64,000 bases of DNA from positions 1,798,001-1,862,000 of the forward strand of contig NZ_CP137854.1 of the NCBI RefSeq assembly GCF_033546935.1, written 5' to 3'. Under the pieces are notes generated by a model that was not told the origin of the DNA, did not search any database, and saw only the letters and a program-made list of their open reading frames with translations. The first letter of the stretch is position 1. Every line of letters begins with the position of its first letter. The stretch is from Xylophilus sp. GOD-11R. GTDB lineage: Bacteria; Pseudomonadota; Gammaproteobacteria; Burkholderiales; Burkholderiaceae_C. The position numbers and the translations under genes are program-made. Shown piece after piece: positions 1 to 8,908 of this stretch.

Positions 1-294
1 CCCAAGCTCACCCGTGACGACTGGACTGGTCAAGTCACCTTCGGTCCGCCCCAAATCTTTGCCTGTGACTACAGCGCCGAGTCCAAGCGCGTGACCGACC
101 CCGCCGGCGTCGAGTTCATCGCCCGCCAAATCATCTACACCGAGATGTCTACGGCAAAGCAGGGAGACATGGTGCTAATTGGTGAGTCGTATTTGCTAAG
201 CCCCATCGTGGCTGGCGCCCTGGAAATCCGCGCCATCACCCGAGATTCAGACACCTTCGAGCAGGCTGCCGACGATTTCACCTTGTTCACCTAG
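1..294 (+). CDS. Phage protein, 5'-truncated by the window edge; possible head-tail joining protein
   Basis: The frame is open from base 1 and ends in TAG at 292-294, leaving about 97 residues. No start or upstream part is visible. I do not recognise a domain. Its place immediately before an HK97 gp10-like gene and a tail terminator suggests a head-closure or connector component, which is an inference from gene order only. An element shared with three other tail-gene starts lies between this stop and the next gene. Confidence 0.6.
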   Translation, partial: PKLTRDDWTGQVTFGPPQIFACDYSAESKRVTDPAGVEFIARQIIYTEMSTAKQGDMVLIGESYLLSPIVAGALEIRAITRDSDTFEQAADDFTLFT

Positions 295-302
295 CTCGGT
301 CG

Positions 303-320
303 CTTCCTAGCATTTGCGGG
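303..320 (+). promoter_or_regulatory. Start-associated repeated element, copy 1
   Basis: CTTCCTAGCATTTG at 303-316 followed by CGGG and the ATG at 321. The same 14-mer recurs exactly at 6011 and 8909, and with changes at 5036, each time 18 to 20 bases before a start codon. There is no purine-rich Shine-Dalgarno sequence at the usual distance here. Function unknown. Confidence 0.7.
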
Positions 321-668
321 ATGCCAGCCCGCATCGTCAACAAGCTCCCGCAGTTCGTCTCCAAGGTCGAGCAGCGCGCCGCGCGCGGCATGGTGCAGGG
401 CCTCGTCCTGGGCGCCAGCGAAGCGAGCGTGCTGACTCCGATCGACACGTCTAAACTGCTCAACTCGCAGTACCGCAGCGTCGAAAAGCAGGGCGACAAG
501 ATCGTCGGCACTGTCGGCTACACCGCCGAATACGCCATCCCGGTCCATGACCCGGACGTGAAGCAGCGTTTCCGCCGGCCCACCGCGAAGAAGGAATTTC
601 TTCGCCTCGGCTTCGAGCGGGCTGAACCGAATATCCGCGCGGTGATCAAGGGGGCCATCAAGACATGA
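321..668 (+). CDS. HK97 gp10-like head-tail connector protein
   Basis: A 115-residue protein in the position of the HK97 gp10/tail-completion family, which links the capsid connector to the tail. Support is size, the conserved gene order (next are tail terminator and tail tube), and the sequence pattern of an N-terminal amphipathic helix, a central region rich in Thr/Ser around TPIDTSKLLNS, a GYTAEYAIPVH segment and a C-terminal FLRLGFERAEP helix typical of this family. The ATG at 321 follows the repeated element. The stop overlaps the next start (ATGA). Confidence 0.75.
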   Translation: MPARIVNKLPQFVSKVEQRAARGMVQGLVLGASEASVLTPIDTSKLLNSQYRSVEKQGDKIVGTVGYTAEYAIPVHDPDVKQRFRRPTAKKEFLRLGFERAEPNIRAVIKGAIKT

Positions 669-1012
669 GCGCCGCTGACTCCCTGCGCAACTTCATCACG
701 CCGCTGCTGCCCGGCTGGCGCATCCAGTTCGGCCGCTGGGTCGATGGCTCGAAGACCGATCGATTCGCCGTGCTCCGGCCGGCCGGCGGCCTGCCCGCCG
801 AGCTCGTTCGCCGCCCGCACTTCACGCTGATGCTGGTCGGCGCGCTGGACCAGCCATCCGGCGAGGTCTCCGCCGCGGCCAACAGCGTCATCGAAGCCAT
901 GCGCGTGAGTAGCGGCGACCTTGTTTTCATGCAGCCGGGCGAGCCGGTCTACCACGCGACCGATGACGGCAGACCCGTCTTCGAGATCGCCATCACCACC
1001 ATCACCAACTGA
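665..1012 (+). CDS. Phage tail terminator-like protein
   Basis: A 115-residue protein translated from an ATG that overlaps the previous stop. Tail terminator proteins cap the tail tube and set its final length, joining it to the head; they sit between the gp10-like and tail-tube genes, as here. The sequence is a small alpha/beta protein with segments ending in a beta strand (FEIAITTITN), which fits the family fold, but I see no diagnostic motif. Assignment is mainly positional. Confidence 0.6.
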   Translation: MSAADSLRNFITPLLPGWRIQFGRWVDGSKTDRFAVLRPAGGLPAELVRRPHFTLMLVGALDQPSGEVSAAANSVIEAMRVSSGDLVFMQPGEPVYHATDDGRPVFEIAITTITN

Positions 1013-1022
1013 GGAATCCACC

Positions 1023-1478
1023 ATGTCTGGAGCTTTCACCGGCCGCGACGTCATCCTGAACTTCGCCATTGCGCTCGAAACCGGCGCCGCGCCCACCACC
1101 TGGAAACGCCTGGGCATGATGCGCGGCAAGTCTATGAAGACTTCCTGGGACACCGTCGACACCACCGCCGACATGTCGCCGGCCTTTACCAAGACCAACC
1201 TGGTGACGTTCAAAGCTGTGGAGTTCTCCGGCGACGGCGTGAGCTATGGCGAGGACGCTGCCAACCAGAAGGAATTCAAGGCCCACGTCATCAGCCCGGG
1301 CAGTGCTACCGACAACCAGCCCAAGGTCTGGCTGCAGATGATCGACCCGGACGGCGACGAGTACGAAGGCCCCTTCATCGTCAGCGAGTGGTCCGACGAC
1401 CGTCCGTACTCCGACACGGCGACCTGGTCGATGACCGCCATGAGCAACGGCAACGTCGTCTTCACGCCGGCTGCCTGA
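1023..1478 (+). CDS. Major tail tube protein
   Basis: A 151-residue protein preceded by GAGGAA six bases before the ATG at 1023, the best Shine-Dalgarno in the tail module, as expected for an abundant structural protein. The pattern GKSMKTSWDTVDTTAD near the N-terminus and the beta-rich middle with the segment IVSEWSDDRPYSDTATWSMT match siphovirus tail tube proteins, which polymerise as hexameric rings around the tape measure. An in-frame extension to 921 exists but has no ribosome site and would overlap the previous gene by 90 bases. Confidence 0.82.
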   Translation: MSGAFTGRDVILNFAIALETGAAPTTWKRLGMMRGKSMKTSWDTVDTTADMSPAFTKTNLVTFKAVEFSGDGVSYGEDAANQKEFKAHVISPGSATDNQPKVWLQMIDPDGDEYEGPFIVSEWSDDRPYSDTATWSMTAMSNGNVVFTPAA

Positions 1479-1481
1479 CTG

Positions 1482-2042
1482 ATGTTGGTCGAATCCGGGT
1501 ACGTCCGGGCCTGCACGCCTGACGGCTCGGAATTCACCTTTGCGCCATCGTTTGGGCGGATCTCCGGCCTGGGCGACCCGCAGGCTATTGTCGCGCTGTA
1601 TGCCGGGCTGTTTGGGCCGCGCGCCGAGGATGACGCCCGGTACGTCCTGGCCTGCCTATGCGAGCAGGACGACCCGACCCCCCTCATCGGCTGGGCTGAG
1701 GCTGGCGGCAACGAACTGACCTTGCATGCCGGCGCCATGCCGGCCGTCGAGCAGGTGCTGATCGCCCGCCACCTCATGCAGCACGGCATCGCCGGCAAGG
1801 CTCGACCAGGGCAGGCCGAAGGCAACGGGAAGTACTCCGATCGATTCGACGCGGCTGAGTATGTGTCCGCCGCGCGCGTGCATCTTGGTCTGTCCAGCGC
1901 GGACGCCGAGGCGCTGTCGATGACCGAATTCCAGACCATGCTGGAGATGAAGTTTCCCGAACAGAACAAGAAACGGAACGTGCCAAGCCGCGAGGAATAC
2001 GCCGCTCGAATGGCCGAAATGAAGGAGAAAAGGCGTGGCTGA
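1482..2042 (+). CDS. Tail assembly chaperone-like protein (gpG/gpT position)
   Basis: A 186-residue protein between tail tube and tape measure, where lambda has gpG/gpGT. The C-terminal part (about residues 140-186, TEFQTMLEMKFPEQNKK and a Lys/Arg/Glu-rich tail) resembles the tape-measure-binding end of such chaperones. The whole length is in one frame, so no programmed frameshift is needed, unlike lambda G-GT. The stop overlaps the tape measure GTG by 8 bases, suggesting translational coupling. Confidence 0.65.
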   Translation: MLVESGYVRACTPDGSEFTFAPSFGRISGLGDPQAIVALYAGLFGPRAEDDARYVLACLCEQDDPTPLIGWAEAGGNELTLHAGAMPAVEQVLIARHLMQHGIAGKARPGQAEGNGKYSDRFDAAEYVSAARVHLGLSSADAEALSMTEFQTMLEMKFPEQNKKRNVPSREEYAARMAEMKEKRRG

Positions 2043-4593
2043 GCAGGTCGGACAGATTTACTACGACGTCACGCTCGACACCGGCAAACTGTTGGTCGAG
2101 GTTCGGGTCGTCAACGAGCAGCTCGACCGCGTCACACGGCAGAGCGACAAGCTTGATGCCAAGTTCAACGCGCTAGCTCTGGCCGCCAAGGCACTAGCCG
2201 CTGCCTTTGCCACGATCAAGGCTGCTCAGCTTGCCGATGAGATCCGGCTCATGGCCTCCCGGGTCGAAGTTGCGGCAGGCAGCCTCGACAGCGGGGTCGC
2301 CGCGATGGCCCAACTCATCGCCATCAGCCGGAACACTCAGACCGCGGTATCTGCGAACGTCGAGGTCTTCTCTCGGCTGAACCAATCCTTGCTTCAAATG
2401 GGCGGCACCCAGGCCGACACGCTGCGCATCACCGAGCTTCTCGGCAAGGCCATCAAGGTCTCCGGCGCGTCGGCCGTCGAGGCGAAGTCGGCCATGCTCC
2501 AGTTCGGCCAAGCCCTGGGATCCGGAAAGCTGCAGGGCGACGAGCTGCGCTCGCTCATGGAGAACGCCCCATACTTGATGCGCCAGCTTGCCGACGGCAT
2601 CGGCGTGCCAGTGGGCGCTCTGAAGAAGCTGGGGGAGGAAGGCAAGCTGACTTCCGACGTGGTGGTCAATGCGCTCGGCAAGGCCGCCACCCAGATCGAG
2701 TCGGATTTCTCTCGCTTCCCGCAGACCGTGGCTGGCGCATTTCAGGTGGCGATGGATGCTGCCGAGCGCGCCAACGAAAAGCTTGACCAGCTGGCCGGCA
2801 CCAGTCAGCTGCTGACGGGCGCGTCGCAAGGCCTGGGCCAGGTGCTTGATAAGCTGGCCGACCAGTTCGGCTCGGTCAACGCCGAAGCTGGCACGCTGGG
2901 CCGAAATGCGGCCGTCAAGACCTGGGCGGACCAGACCCGCAACGCGCTTTCCTATGTGATCGACGCAGCAGACATGGTCTGGCAGACCTTGAGCGTGCTT
3001 GGCCGAAACGTCGCCTTCGTCTTCACGGGCATCGGCACGGAGATCGGCGGCATCGGAGCGCAGATCGCGGCCGTAATGCGCGGTGATTTCGCTGGCGCGC
3101 GGGCCATCGGCGAGGCCATGACCGCCGACGCCCAAGCCCGGCGCGCGAAGCTGGACGCCGAAGACGCCAAGACACTGGCCAAGCGAAAGCTATTTGGCGA
3201 ACAGATGCGCGAGGCGTGGGAGCAGGGTGCAGGCGGCGGCCGGGGCTCGGTGAATCCAACAACGGGTCCGGCGAAGCTGAAGCCAACTCCCGGGAGCGGC
3301 GACACGAAGAAAACCGCGAAGTTCGATGCCGACGGCTACATGGCCGGCCTATCTGCCGCTGCCGCATCCGAGTGGGACCGAATCGACCTAATCGAGAAGG
3401 AAGCGCTTCGAAAGAACGCCGAACGCCTCAAGGCCGGGCAGATCACCAAGAAGCAATCCGAAGAGGCTGTCACACTCATAGCCGAGGCCGCCCGCCAAGA
3501 TCGTCAGAAGATCATGGACCGTGAGTTCGACGAGGTCGTGAAGGACGGCGACAAGCGGGCTGAAGCGCAGAAGCGGTCCGAGGAAAAGATCGCTGCTGAG
3601 CGCAAGGCGGCCATGGAATATGGCGCGCAGCTCACCAAAGCCATCAACCCGGTCGATGCGCTGCGGCAGGAACTGCAGGCCAAGCTTGACTTGGTCAAGC
3701 AGTACGAGACGATGATGGCGGCCGCCGGCGTCGATGCCACAGCGCAGGGCATGGCTGCGCGGACTCAGATCCAGAACGAATACGAGAAGCAACGCTTGGC
3801 CCTTGCGGAGGCGTCATATCGTTCGCAGAGTGAATCGAATGCCCTGGTGGTCGACTCGCTCAACGCGCTGAGCAGCACGGGCGCCAATGCGATCGTGGGC
3901 CTCATCAACGGTACGATGAGCCTTCAGGACGTCATGCGGGGGTTGGCCAACACGGTGACTACCGAGGCAGTCGGCGCCCTGATCCGCGTGGGCATGGAGA
4001 TGGTAAAGAATTCGCTGCTCGCCAGCACGCTAGCGGCATCTGACAAAGCTCGTGGAGCCGCGCAGGGGGCTGTCTACGCGGCGAGCGTTAGCGCCCAAGT
4101 GGCCGGCATGACGGCCCTTGCTGCGCAAAATGCCTTTGCAGCTACCGCTGCCATTCCCATCGTCGGTCCGGGCTTGGCGCCAGCAGCGGCTGTGGCCGCC
4201 GGCGCGGCAGCCGCAGCCCTTGGCGCTCCAGCGGTTTCGACGGCGCCGTTGGCGGGGGCTCGTCAGTACGGGGGCAGCGCCGATGCTGGCCGCATGTACC
4301 GCGTGAACGAAACTGGCGCCCCTGAAATGTTTACAGGTTCGAATGGCCAGCAGTACCTGCTGCCCACAAAGTCAGGCTCTGTCACGCCGGCTGATCAGGT
4401 TGGCGGAAATGTGCAGTGGGTCATCAATATCAACAACACCGCGGCCGGAGTTCAAGCAGCCGCATCTGTTGACCAGACATCCCGCACGGTCGAAATTGCG
4501 GTTTCCACCGTGGCTAGCCAGATTGCCAATAACGAAGGAAAGGTGTGGTCGGCGCTGAAGGGCTCGACCAATGTGCGCGGTGCTGGGCTTTGA
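2035..4593 (+). CDS. Tape measure protein
   Basis: An 852-residue protein from a GTG at 2035 overlapping the chaperone gene. The N-terminal domain includes LDTGKLLVEV and a region around residues 95-230 (AISRNTQTAV, GELRSLMENAPYLMRQLADG-like) that is the tape-measure N-terminal family seen in many siphoviruses. Long helical, Ala/Lys/Glu-rich stretches occupy residues 350-620, and a hydrophobic Ala-rich segment near residue 700-750 is the likely membrane-inserting part. Length sets tail length, which at about 1.5 Å per residue suggests a tail near 125 nm; this is family knowledge applied to the length. Confidence 0.92.
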   Translation: MAEQVGQIYYDVTLDTGKLLVEVRVVNEQLDRVTRQSDKLDAKFNALALAAKALAAAFATIKAAQLADEIRLMASRVEVAAGSLDSGVAAMAQLIAISRNTQTAVSANVEVFSRLNQSLLQMGGTQADTLRITELLGKAIKVSGASAVEAKSAMLQFGQALGSGKLQGDELRSLMENAPYLMRQLADGIGVPVGALKKLGEEGKLTSDVVVNALGKAATQIESDFSRFPQTVAGAFQVAMDAAERANEKLDQLAGTSQLLTGASQGLGQVLDKLADQFGSVNAEAGTLGRNAAVKTWADQTRNALSYVIDAADMVWQTLSVLGRNVAFVFTGIGTEIGGIGAQIAAVMRGDFAGARAIGEAMTADAQARRAKLDAEDAKTLAKRKLFGEQMREAWEQGAGGGRGSVNPTTGPAKLKPTPGSGDTKKTAKFDADGYMAGLSAAAASEWDRIDLIEKEALRKNAERLKAGQITKKQSEEAVTLIAEAARQDRQKIMDREFDEVVKDGDKRAEAQKRSEEKIAAERKAAMEYGAQLTKAINPVDALRQELQAKLDLVKQYETMMAAAGVDATAQGMAARTQIQNEYEKQRLALAEASYRSQSESNALVVDSLNALSSTGANAIVGLINGTMSLQDVMRGLANTVTTEAVGALIRVGMEMVKNSLLASTLAASDKARGAAQGAVYAASVSAQVAGMTALAAQNAFAATAAIPIVGPGLAPAAAVAAGAAAAALGAPAVSTAPLAGARQYGGSADAGRMYRVNETGAPEMFTGSNGQQYLLPTKSGSVTPADQVGGNVQWVININNTAAGVQAAASVDQTSRTVEIAVSTVASQIANNEGKVWSALKGSTNVRGAGL

Positions 4594-4699
4594 AGACGGT
4601 AGCGGGGGAGGCGATAGGCTTATCTGCAAAGTCCGCACAACCCACTACTTCGGCCGCTATAGTTATGAGGACACAATTTGCAACGCTCTGGAGATACTA

Positions 4700-5029
4700 G
4701 TGGCAATATGGGATTCGTTTTTTGGAAGTACTTCGGACAAAGAAGACAAGCTCAGGGAGTTGTGGGTCAGCATCAAAGACATGCCCGAGCAGCAACTCAA
4801 GGATATTCTTGAGTTCCGCCCCAATACTCCACACGGACGCCTAGCGCTTGTGCGGCTTTTCCAAGTCAATACTTACGCAGCCAATGAAGTGGTTCAGGCT
4901 CACGTTGGGTTTGTTCCGGGCCTTAAACACATGATGGCATCGGATGAAATGTTGTTGGGCAAGGGGCAACATTTCGATGAACTTCGCCGGTTGACCAAGG
5001 ATGCAATTAGCGCTTTGGATAAAGTTTAG
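4700..5029 (+). CDS. Small protein of unknown function inserted in the tail module (moron-like)
   Basis: A 109-residue protein from a GTG at 4700 with GGAG six bases upstream. An in-frame start at 4571 would give 43 more residues overlapping the tape measure end; the ribosome site favours 4700. The codon use and base composition are clearly more AT-rich than the neighbouring tail genes. The sequence is helical and acidic with the segment LWVSIKDMPEQQLKDILEF; I recognise no family. It sits between tape measure and tip genes, where phages often carry acquired single genes, so a lysogenic or exclusion role is possible but not shown. Confidence 0.6.
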   Translation: MAIWDSFFGSTSDKEDKLRELWVSIKDMPEQQLKDILEFRPNTPHGRLALVRLFQVNTYAANEVVQAHVGFVPGLKHMMASDEMLLGKGQHFDELRRLTKDAISALDKV

Positions 5030-5035
5030 TACAGC

Positions 5036-5053
5036 CTTCCTAGTATCGGCTGG
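5036..5053 (+). promoter_or_regulatory. Start-associated repeated element, copy 2 (variant)
   Basis: CTTCCTAGTATCGG at 5036-5049, then CTGG and a GTG start at 5054. It matches the 14-mer at 303 in its first eight bases and at most others, at the identical distance (18 bases from its first base to the start codon). Confidence 0.6.
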
Positions 5054-5527
5054 GTGCACTTCCCCTATCCAGCCACCCTCCCGCTCCTTCAAAGCGCGAG
5101 CAAGAGCCGAAGCCAACCGACAGCGTTCTCCATCGCTGAGCCTCGCCGAGGTTACGGCTATGCCCAGGCGACAGGCACCGACACGCCGGTTTTCTGGGAT
5201 GGCGAATTCAAATTCACCACTGATCAGGCGATCGCGTTCCAACTCTGGTTTACCCAAACCCTGCGGCGAGGGCTGCTCGAGTTCACGATGCCTATCCGGA
5301 CAGAATTCGGCCTACTTGAGCATTTGTGCCGTTTCCTAGCCGACGACCTCGGCAACGCATCGGAAAACGGCGGCATCTGGACATATCCGGTGAAGCTGAT
5401 GACGCGGCGGCAGTTGATTCCCGCCGCGTTCATCGAGGCCCAAGACCTCATTACCGGCCTTCCTAGCTGGCGCTTGTGGTCCGAGATGCTGGACCGGACG
5501 GTGAACGCCGCAATCCCGGAGTCGTAA
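5054..5527 (+). CDS. Phage minor tail (tail tip) protein
   Basis: A 157-residue protein from the GTG at 5054, placed between the tape measure and a DUF1833-type protein. In related siphoviruses a conserved protein of this size in this position is a tail tip component. The segment WFTQTLRRGLLEFTMPIRTEFGL is the type of conserved core seen in such proteins, but I assign the role mainly from position. The stop TAA at 5525-5527 abuts the next start with no gap. Confidence 0.65.
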   Translation: MHFPYPATLPLLQSASKSRSQPTAFSIAEPRRGYGYAQATGTDTPVFWDGEFKFTTDQAIAFQLWFTQTLRRGLLEFTMPIRTEFGLLEHLCRFLADDLGNASENGGIWTYPVKLMTRRQLIPAAFIEAQDLITGLPSWRLWSEMLDRTVNAAIPES

Positions 5528-6010
5528 GTGGACAAAAAAGAGTTTTGGTCCACGAAGAATCCGCTGCCACAGTTCCAAGCGGTGGTCTTCTCACATCCGG
5601 CCTTCACGCAGGATTTCCGCCTGGTAGCTGATCAATTTGAACCTGTGACACTCGGCGGCCAGGTGCACCAGCCGGCCCCGATGACCGTCAAGCCGCCCGA
5701 TCAGACGGGTGACGCGACGGCGAAGCTCACTTTGGCATTCCCGCGAAACGTGGTCGGGCGCGAATTCAAGAAGCAGCTGAAACTGGTGCGCAATGCGGCC
5801 ATGCGCGCGCCTATCCGCTGCTGGTACCGGCTCTACCTTGATGACCGGTCAACGCCTGCGGTCGAATGGGCTCTCTATGTCTCTGACGCAGGTGGCGTCA
5901 CTTTCAACGCAGAGGCGGTCCAGGTAACGGCCACACTCGACAACCCCATGAGGCGAAGCGCCGGCCCCATCTACACGCCTGACCCGTTCACTGGGTTGGA
6001 ATTGATCTAG
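5528..6010 (+). CDS. DUF1833-like tail tip protein
   Basis: A 160-residue protein from a GTG at 5528 that follows the previous stop directly. The pattern with an N-terminal region ending in QAVVFSHPAF, a central beta-rich part, and the C-terminal segment GVTFNAEAVQVTATLDNP matches the DUF1833 family found just before NlpC/P60 and J-like genes in siphoviruses. These proteins are thought to be part of the baseplate-like tip. No enzyme motif is present. Confidence 0.68.
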   Translation: MDKKEFWSTKNPLPQFQAVVFSHPAFTQDFRLVADQFEPVTLGGQVHQPAPMTVKPPDQTGDATAKLTLAFPRNVVGREFKKQLKLVRNAAMRAPIRCWYRLYLDDRSTPAVEWALYVSDAGGVTFNAEAVQVTATLDNPMRRSAGPIYTPDPFTGLELI

Positions 6011-6029
6011 CTTCCTAGCATTTGGGCGG
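6011..6029 (+). promoter_or_regulatory. Start-associated repeated element, copy 3
   Basis: CTTCCTAGCATTTG at 6011-6024, identical to the copy at 303, then GGCGG and the GTG start at 6030. It begins directly after the TAG stop of the DUF1833-like gene. Confidence 0.7.
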
Positions 6030-6443
6030 GTGACATCCAGCCTTGCTCCCTTGCTCTCGCCATCCGAGTTCGCCGCCAAGATGGTGGGTATCCCATGGCG
6101 CAAATGGCGGTCAGATTTCCGCGCCTGCGATTGCTTCGGTTTGATCGTGCTCTGGTTCCGGCATGTTGTTGGAATTGAGCTCGGGCCGGTGCCCCACACC
6201 GACATTGCCAATGGCTTCAGCCAGGCGGCGGGTTGGCTCGAGAGCCCCCCAGAGGCTGGGGCCACCTGTTGGATGGCGTGGCGCGACGGGGCGCCAACGC
6301 ACTGCGGAATTCTGCTTACGGCCGACTCGGTGCTTCACGCCGAGGGTGGCGAAGAGCATCCAGGAAGCGTGCGAGTTTCCCGGCTGCGCGCCGTAGAGCT
6401 GGTGTACGGGCAAATCCGCTTCTACCGGTACACAGCATGCTGA
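6030..6443 (+). CDS. NlpC/P60-type tail tip peptidase (gpK-like)
   Basis: A 137-residue protein from the GTG at 6030. The segment ACDCFGLIVLWF contains the Cys of the NlpC/P60 active site, and THCGILL contains the following His; together these give the Cys-His pair of the family. Lambda gpK has the same domain and sits just before the J-like gene. It is expected to cut peptidoglycan cross-links locally during DNA entry. The stop overlaps the next ATG by several bases. Confidence 0.82.
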   Translation: MTSSLAPLLSPSEFAAKMVGIPWRKWRSDFRACDCFGLIVLWFRHVVGIELGPVPHTDIANGFSQAAGWLESPPEAGATCWMAWRDGAPTHCGILLTADSVLHAEGGEEHPGSVRVSRLRAVELVYGQIRFYRYTAC

Positions 6444-8902
6444 CCATCCTCAACGATCCGGCCGGTCTCACGGGCCGCCAGCGGCACGAATGGGACTTCG
6501 ACATCACCGTGCAAGCGAACATCGAGCGCCACCTCCGATCGGGAGGTGGCTGCAAGGTACTCGCCCTGGGAATCGAAATCGACCCGCTGGTCGACCCGCT
6601 GCTTGACCGGCACCCGACAGTTGTTGACTCTGTGACTGTCGTCCGCCGGCCTGAAGGGCTCGAAGCGTTGGCATACCTCGTAATCGCAGCCATCGCGGCA
6701 GTCGCCGTCACCTATGCCTTGATGCCCAAGGTAGCCACCTCGGCCAGCGGCAAGGACAGCCCAAACAACCAACTGACAGGCCAGACGAACGTCGCCCGGG
6801 CCTACCAGGCGATCCCCGACGTCTACGGCTACCGTCGAGTCTGGCCCGACCTGATCCAACCCAGCACGGTCGAATACATCGACCACATCAAATACGTTAC
6901 CGAGTGGATGTGCATCAGCCGCGGGAAAGGAGCGATCACCGCAGTTAACTATGCAGAGACGCCGATCGGAGACATCGCCGGCGCTAGCTATGAGGTTTTC
7001 TCGCCGGTCGCAACGTCGGGCTATCCCGAGTTCGGCCAGACCACGCTGCTCGATGTGTTGGAGACTTTCGCTAGCGACGAGGTCAACGGCCAAGAGCTTG
7101 TGCCTAGCGCCGCCTATGCGCCAGTGATGCGCAGCAGCAGCGTGTCATACGACACCGTACAGGGCCAGCCCGGGATCACGATCACCTTACCGGATGGCGC
7201 GGACCTTGCACAACTCAAGAGTCTGGCACCGACCGGGTTCGCCGCGGTTGCGTTTGCTGCCGGGGAAGAGTCGAGAACCTTCTACGGCAAGCTTTCAGGG
7301 TTCAACACCAACGGCGGAGGGTGCGCTCTTCACTTCGAGTCAGGGCCTCAGGCAGCAACGGCATCTTTCGGTGCCGGTTCCGTTACGATCACGCCAGATG
7401 CGACGACCATCACGGTCGCCGGCCCCTACACCCTGCCGGTGACTGGCAGCCGAATCCGATGGAACACGGTGTTTCTGCGAGGCCTAAGAGGATCGGTCAC
7501 CATCCGTGCCGAGTGGTGGCAGGTCGACAATGGCGGCGCCGAGCTTCCGGGCACGAGGCAATCTCAAAACAATACCTACACAGCAAAGACCTACGACCAA
7601 CGGTTCTACACGACAGATGTGATTCCGGCGGCGGGAACAGGGCGTTATCGAATCCAGTTCACGCGCACGTCGGCCGTCATTGGAGACGGCAGTTTCGATG
7701 TTGCCAAGCTGGAGGAGCTCTACGCCGTTCGGCATTACCCGGCAAAGGTCCTGCCTGGCGTTACGGTGATTCGTGTCACCACGAAGGCCACCGAGGACGC
7801 GACCGGCTACAGCGACCGCAAGTTCAACCTTCGTTGGCTCAGGCACGTCCGGGCGCTCTCGAATGACACCCTGGGCCCATCTCGAAATTTTGCCCGGGCC
7901 ATGGCTCACATTTGGACTATCAGCGGGAACAGAATCGCGGAACTGGACACGGCACGTCTGGCCGCGATCAATGCCGAATTCGGTGAGGAGCATCCGTTGC
8001 TCCGGTTTGACGCCAGCCTAGATGACGCAGACATGAGCCTGGGCGATCGCCTGCAGCTTGCTGCGGACGCCGCCCGGTGCGTTCTTTGGCGTGACGGCCA
8101 GAAATGGACCGTTACCCGCGATCAGCGGCGAAGCTACCCAGAGCTCCAGCTGGATTACCGGAATCTGGCAGCCGGCGGAGAGTCAGCAATCAGCTACGCA
8201 GCCCACCTGCCGGCTAGCAACGACGGCGTGGAGGTCGAATACATCGACGAGCTGAGCCAAGCAAAAAAAGCATACATCCGCCTCAGCATCGCTTCGGGCG
8301 CAGTGGTTTCGATGGAGGCAGGCAACCCGAAGAAGGTGAAGCTAGCGGCCTGCACCACCGCGGCGCAAGCCAACAACCGCGGGCAGTTCGAGGCGCGGCG
8401 ACTGCTGTACCAGCGGGTGAGCGTGACTGACACTGCGATGAGCGATTCGGGCACGCTGGGTATCGGTTCGCTCGTCCGGTGGATTGACCCAAATGATTTT
8501 GCCGGGGACGATGGATTGCAGGCGGGGGAGGTCCTGGCGATCAAAGGAAATTTCATAGCCACCAGCGAGCCGCTGGATTGGAAAGGGGAGCCGGACGGGC
8601 GGATTCTGTTCACCGGTCCGGATGGCAGGCACCTCGGCGCTCCCATCCGATGCTTGCCAGTGGTTCACGCCAACGGAGCAATAGTGCCCGATTTTGTCGA
8701 GCTCACGAACGTGCCGGACGGCTTATACGTGGCAGACGGTGAGCGCCAGCTCGGAAGCCGATACGCTTTTGCAGTTGGCCTGACGGATGCCGAGGTTGAA
8801 TCTGCCGGCCTATTCCTCACGACATCGATCAAGCCCGATTCCGCCACCAGCGCGGTGTTGGCATTGGCGGAATACGACGAGCGGATCTACGCGGGCGATT
8901 GA
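6437..8902 (+). CDS. Tail tip host-specificity protein (gpJ-like)
   Basis: An 821-residue protein starting at the ATG at 6437, which overlaps the end of the NlpC/P60 gene; a longer in-frame reading from 6233 overlaps that gene by about 200 bases and is rejected. Residues near 75-95 form a hydrophobic segment (LAYLVIAAIAAVAVTYALM), and the following QTNVARAYQAIPDVYG is typical of J-like tip proteins. The rest is beta-rich with repeated Fn3-like strands. This is the central tail tip protein that contacts the host receptor in lambda relatives. It lacks the large size of lambda J (1132 residues), so the receptor-binding end may be supplied by the following fibre. Confidence 0.85.
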   Translation: MLTILNDPAGLTGRQRHEWDFDITVQANIERHLRSGGGCKVLALGIEIDPLVDPLLDRHPTVVDSVTVVRRPEGLEALAYLVIAAIAAVAVTYALMPKVATSASGKDSPNNQLTGQTNVARAYQAIPDVYGYRRVWPDLIQPSTVEYIDHIKYVTEWMCISRGKGAITAVNYAETPIGDIAGASYEVFSPVATSGYPEFGQTTLLDVLETFASDEVNGQELVPSAAYAPVMRSSSVSYDTVQGQPGITITLPDGADLAQLKSLAPTGFAAVAFAAGEESRTFYGKLSGFNTNGGGCALHFESGPQAATASFGAGSVTITPDATTITVAGPYTLPVTGSRIRWNTVFLRGLRGSVTIRAEWWQVDNGGAELPGTRQSQNNTYTAKTYDQRFYTTDVIPAAGTGRYRIQFTRTSAVIGDGSFDVAKLEELYAVRHYPAKVLPGVTVIRVTTKATEDATGYSDRKFNLRWLRHVRALSNDTLGPSRNFARAMAHIWTISGNRIAELDTARLAAINAEFGEEHPLLRFDASLDDADMSLGDRLQLAADAARCVLWRDGQKWTVTRDQRRSYPELQLDYRNLAAGGESAISYAAHLPASNDGVEVEYIDELSQAKKAYIRLSIASGAVVSMEAGNPKKVKLAACTTAAQANNRGQFEARRLLYQRVSVTDTAMSDSGTLGIGSLVRWIDPNDFAGDDGLQAGEVLAIKGNFIATSEPLDWKGEPDGRILFTGPDGRHLGAPIRCLPVVHANGAIVPDFVELTNVPDGLYVADGERQLGSRYAFAVGLTDAEVESAGLFLTTSIKPDSATSAVLALAEYDERIYAGD

Positions 8903-8908
8903 CCGCGC

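Noticed and set aside
1482..2042. Programmed frameshift of the lambda G-GT kind in the chaperone gene
   Set aside because: The gene is a single frame reaching the tape measure start, with no second overlapping frame or slippery run needed.
5333..5467. TTCCTAGC at 5333 and CTTCCTAGC at 5459
   Set aside because: Both are within a coding region, lack the CATTTG part and are not before starts, so they are not counted as copies of the repeated element.
6233..6436. Extension of the J-like gene upstream to 6233
   Set aside because: This part overlaps the NlpC/P60 gene in another frame, has biased Arg/Gly composition and no ribosome site.
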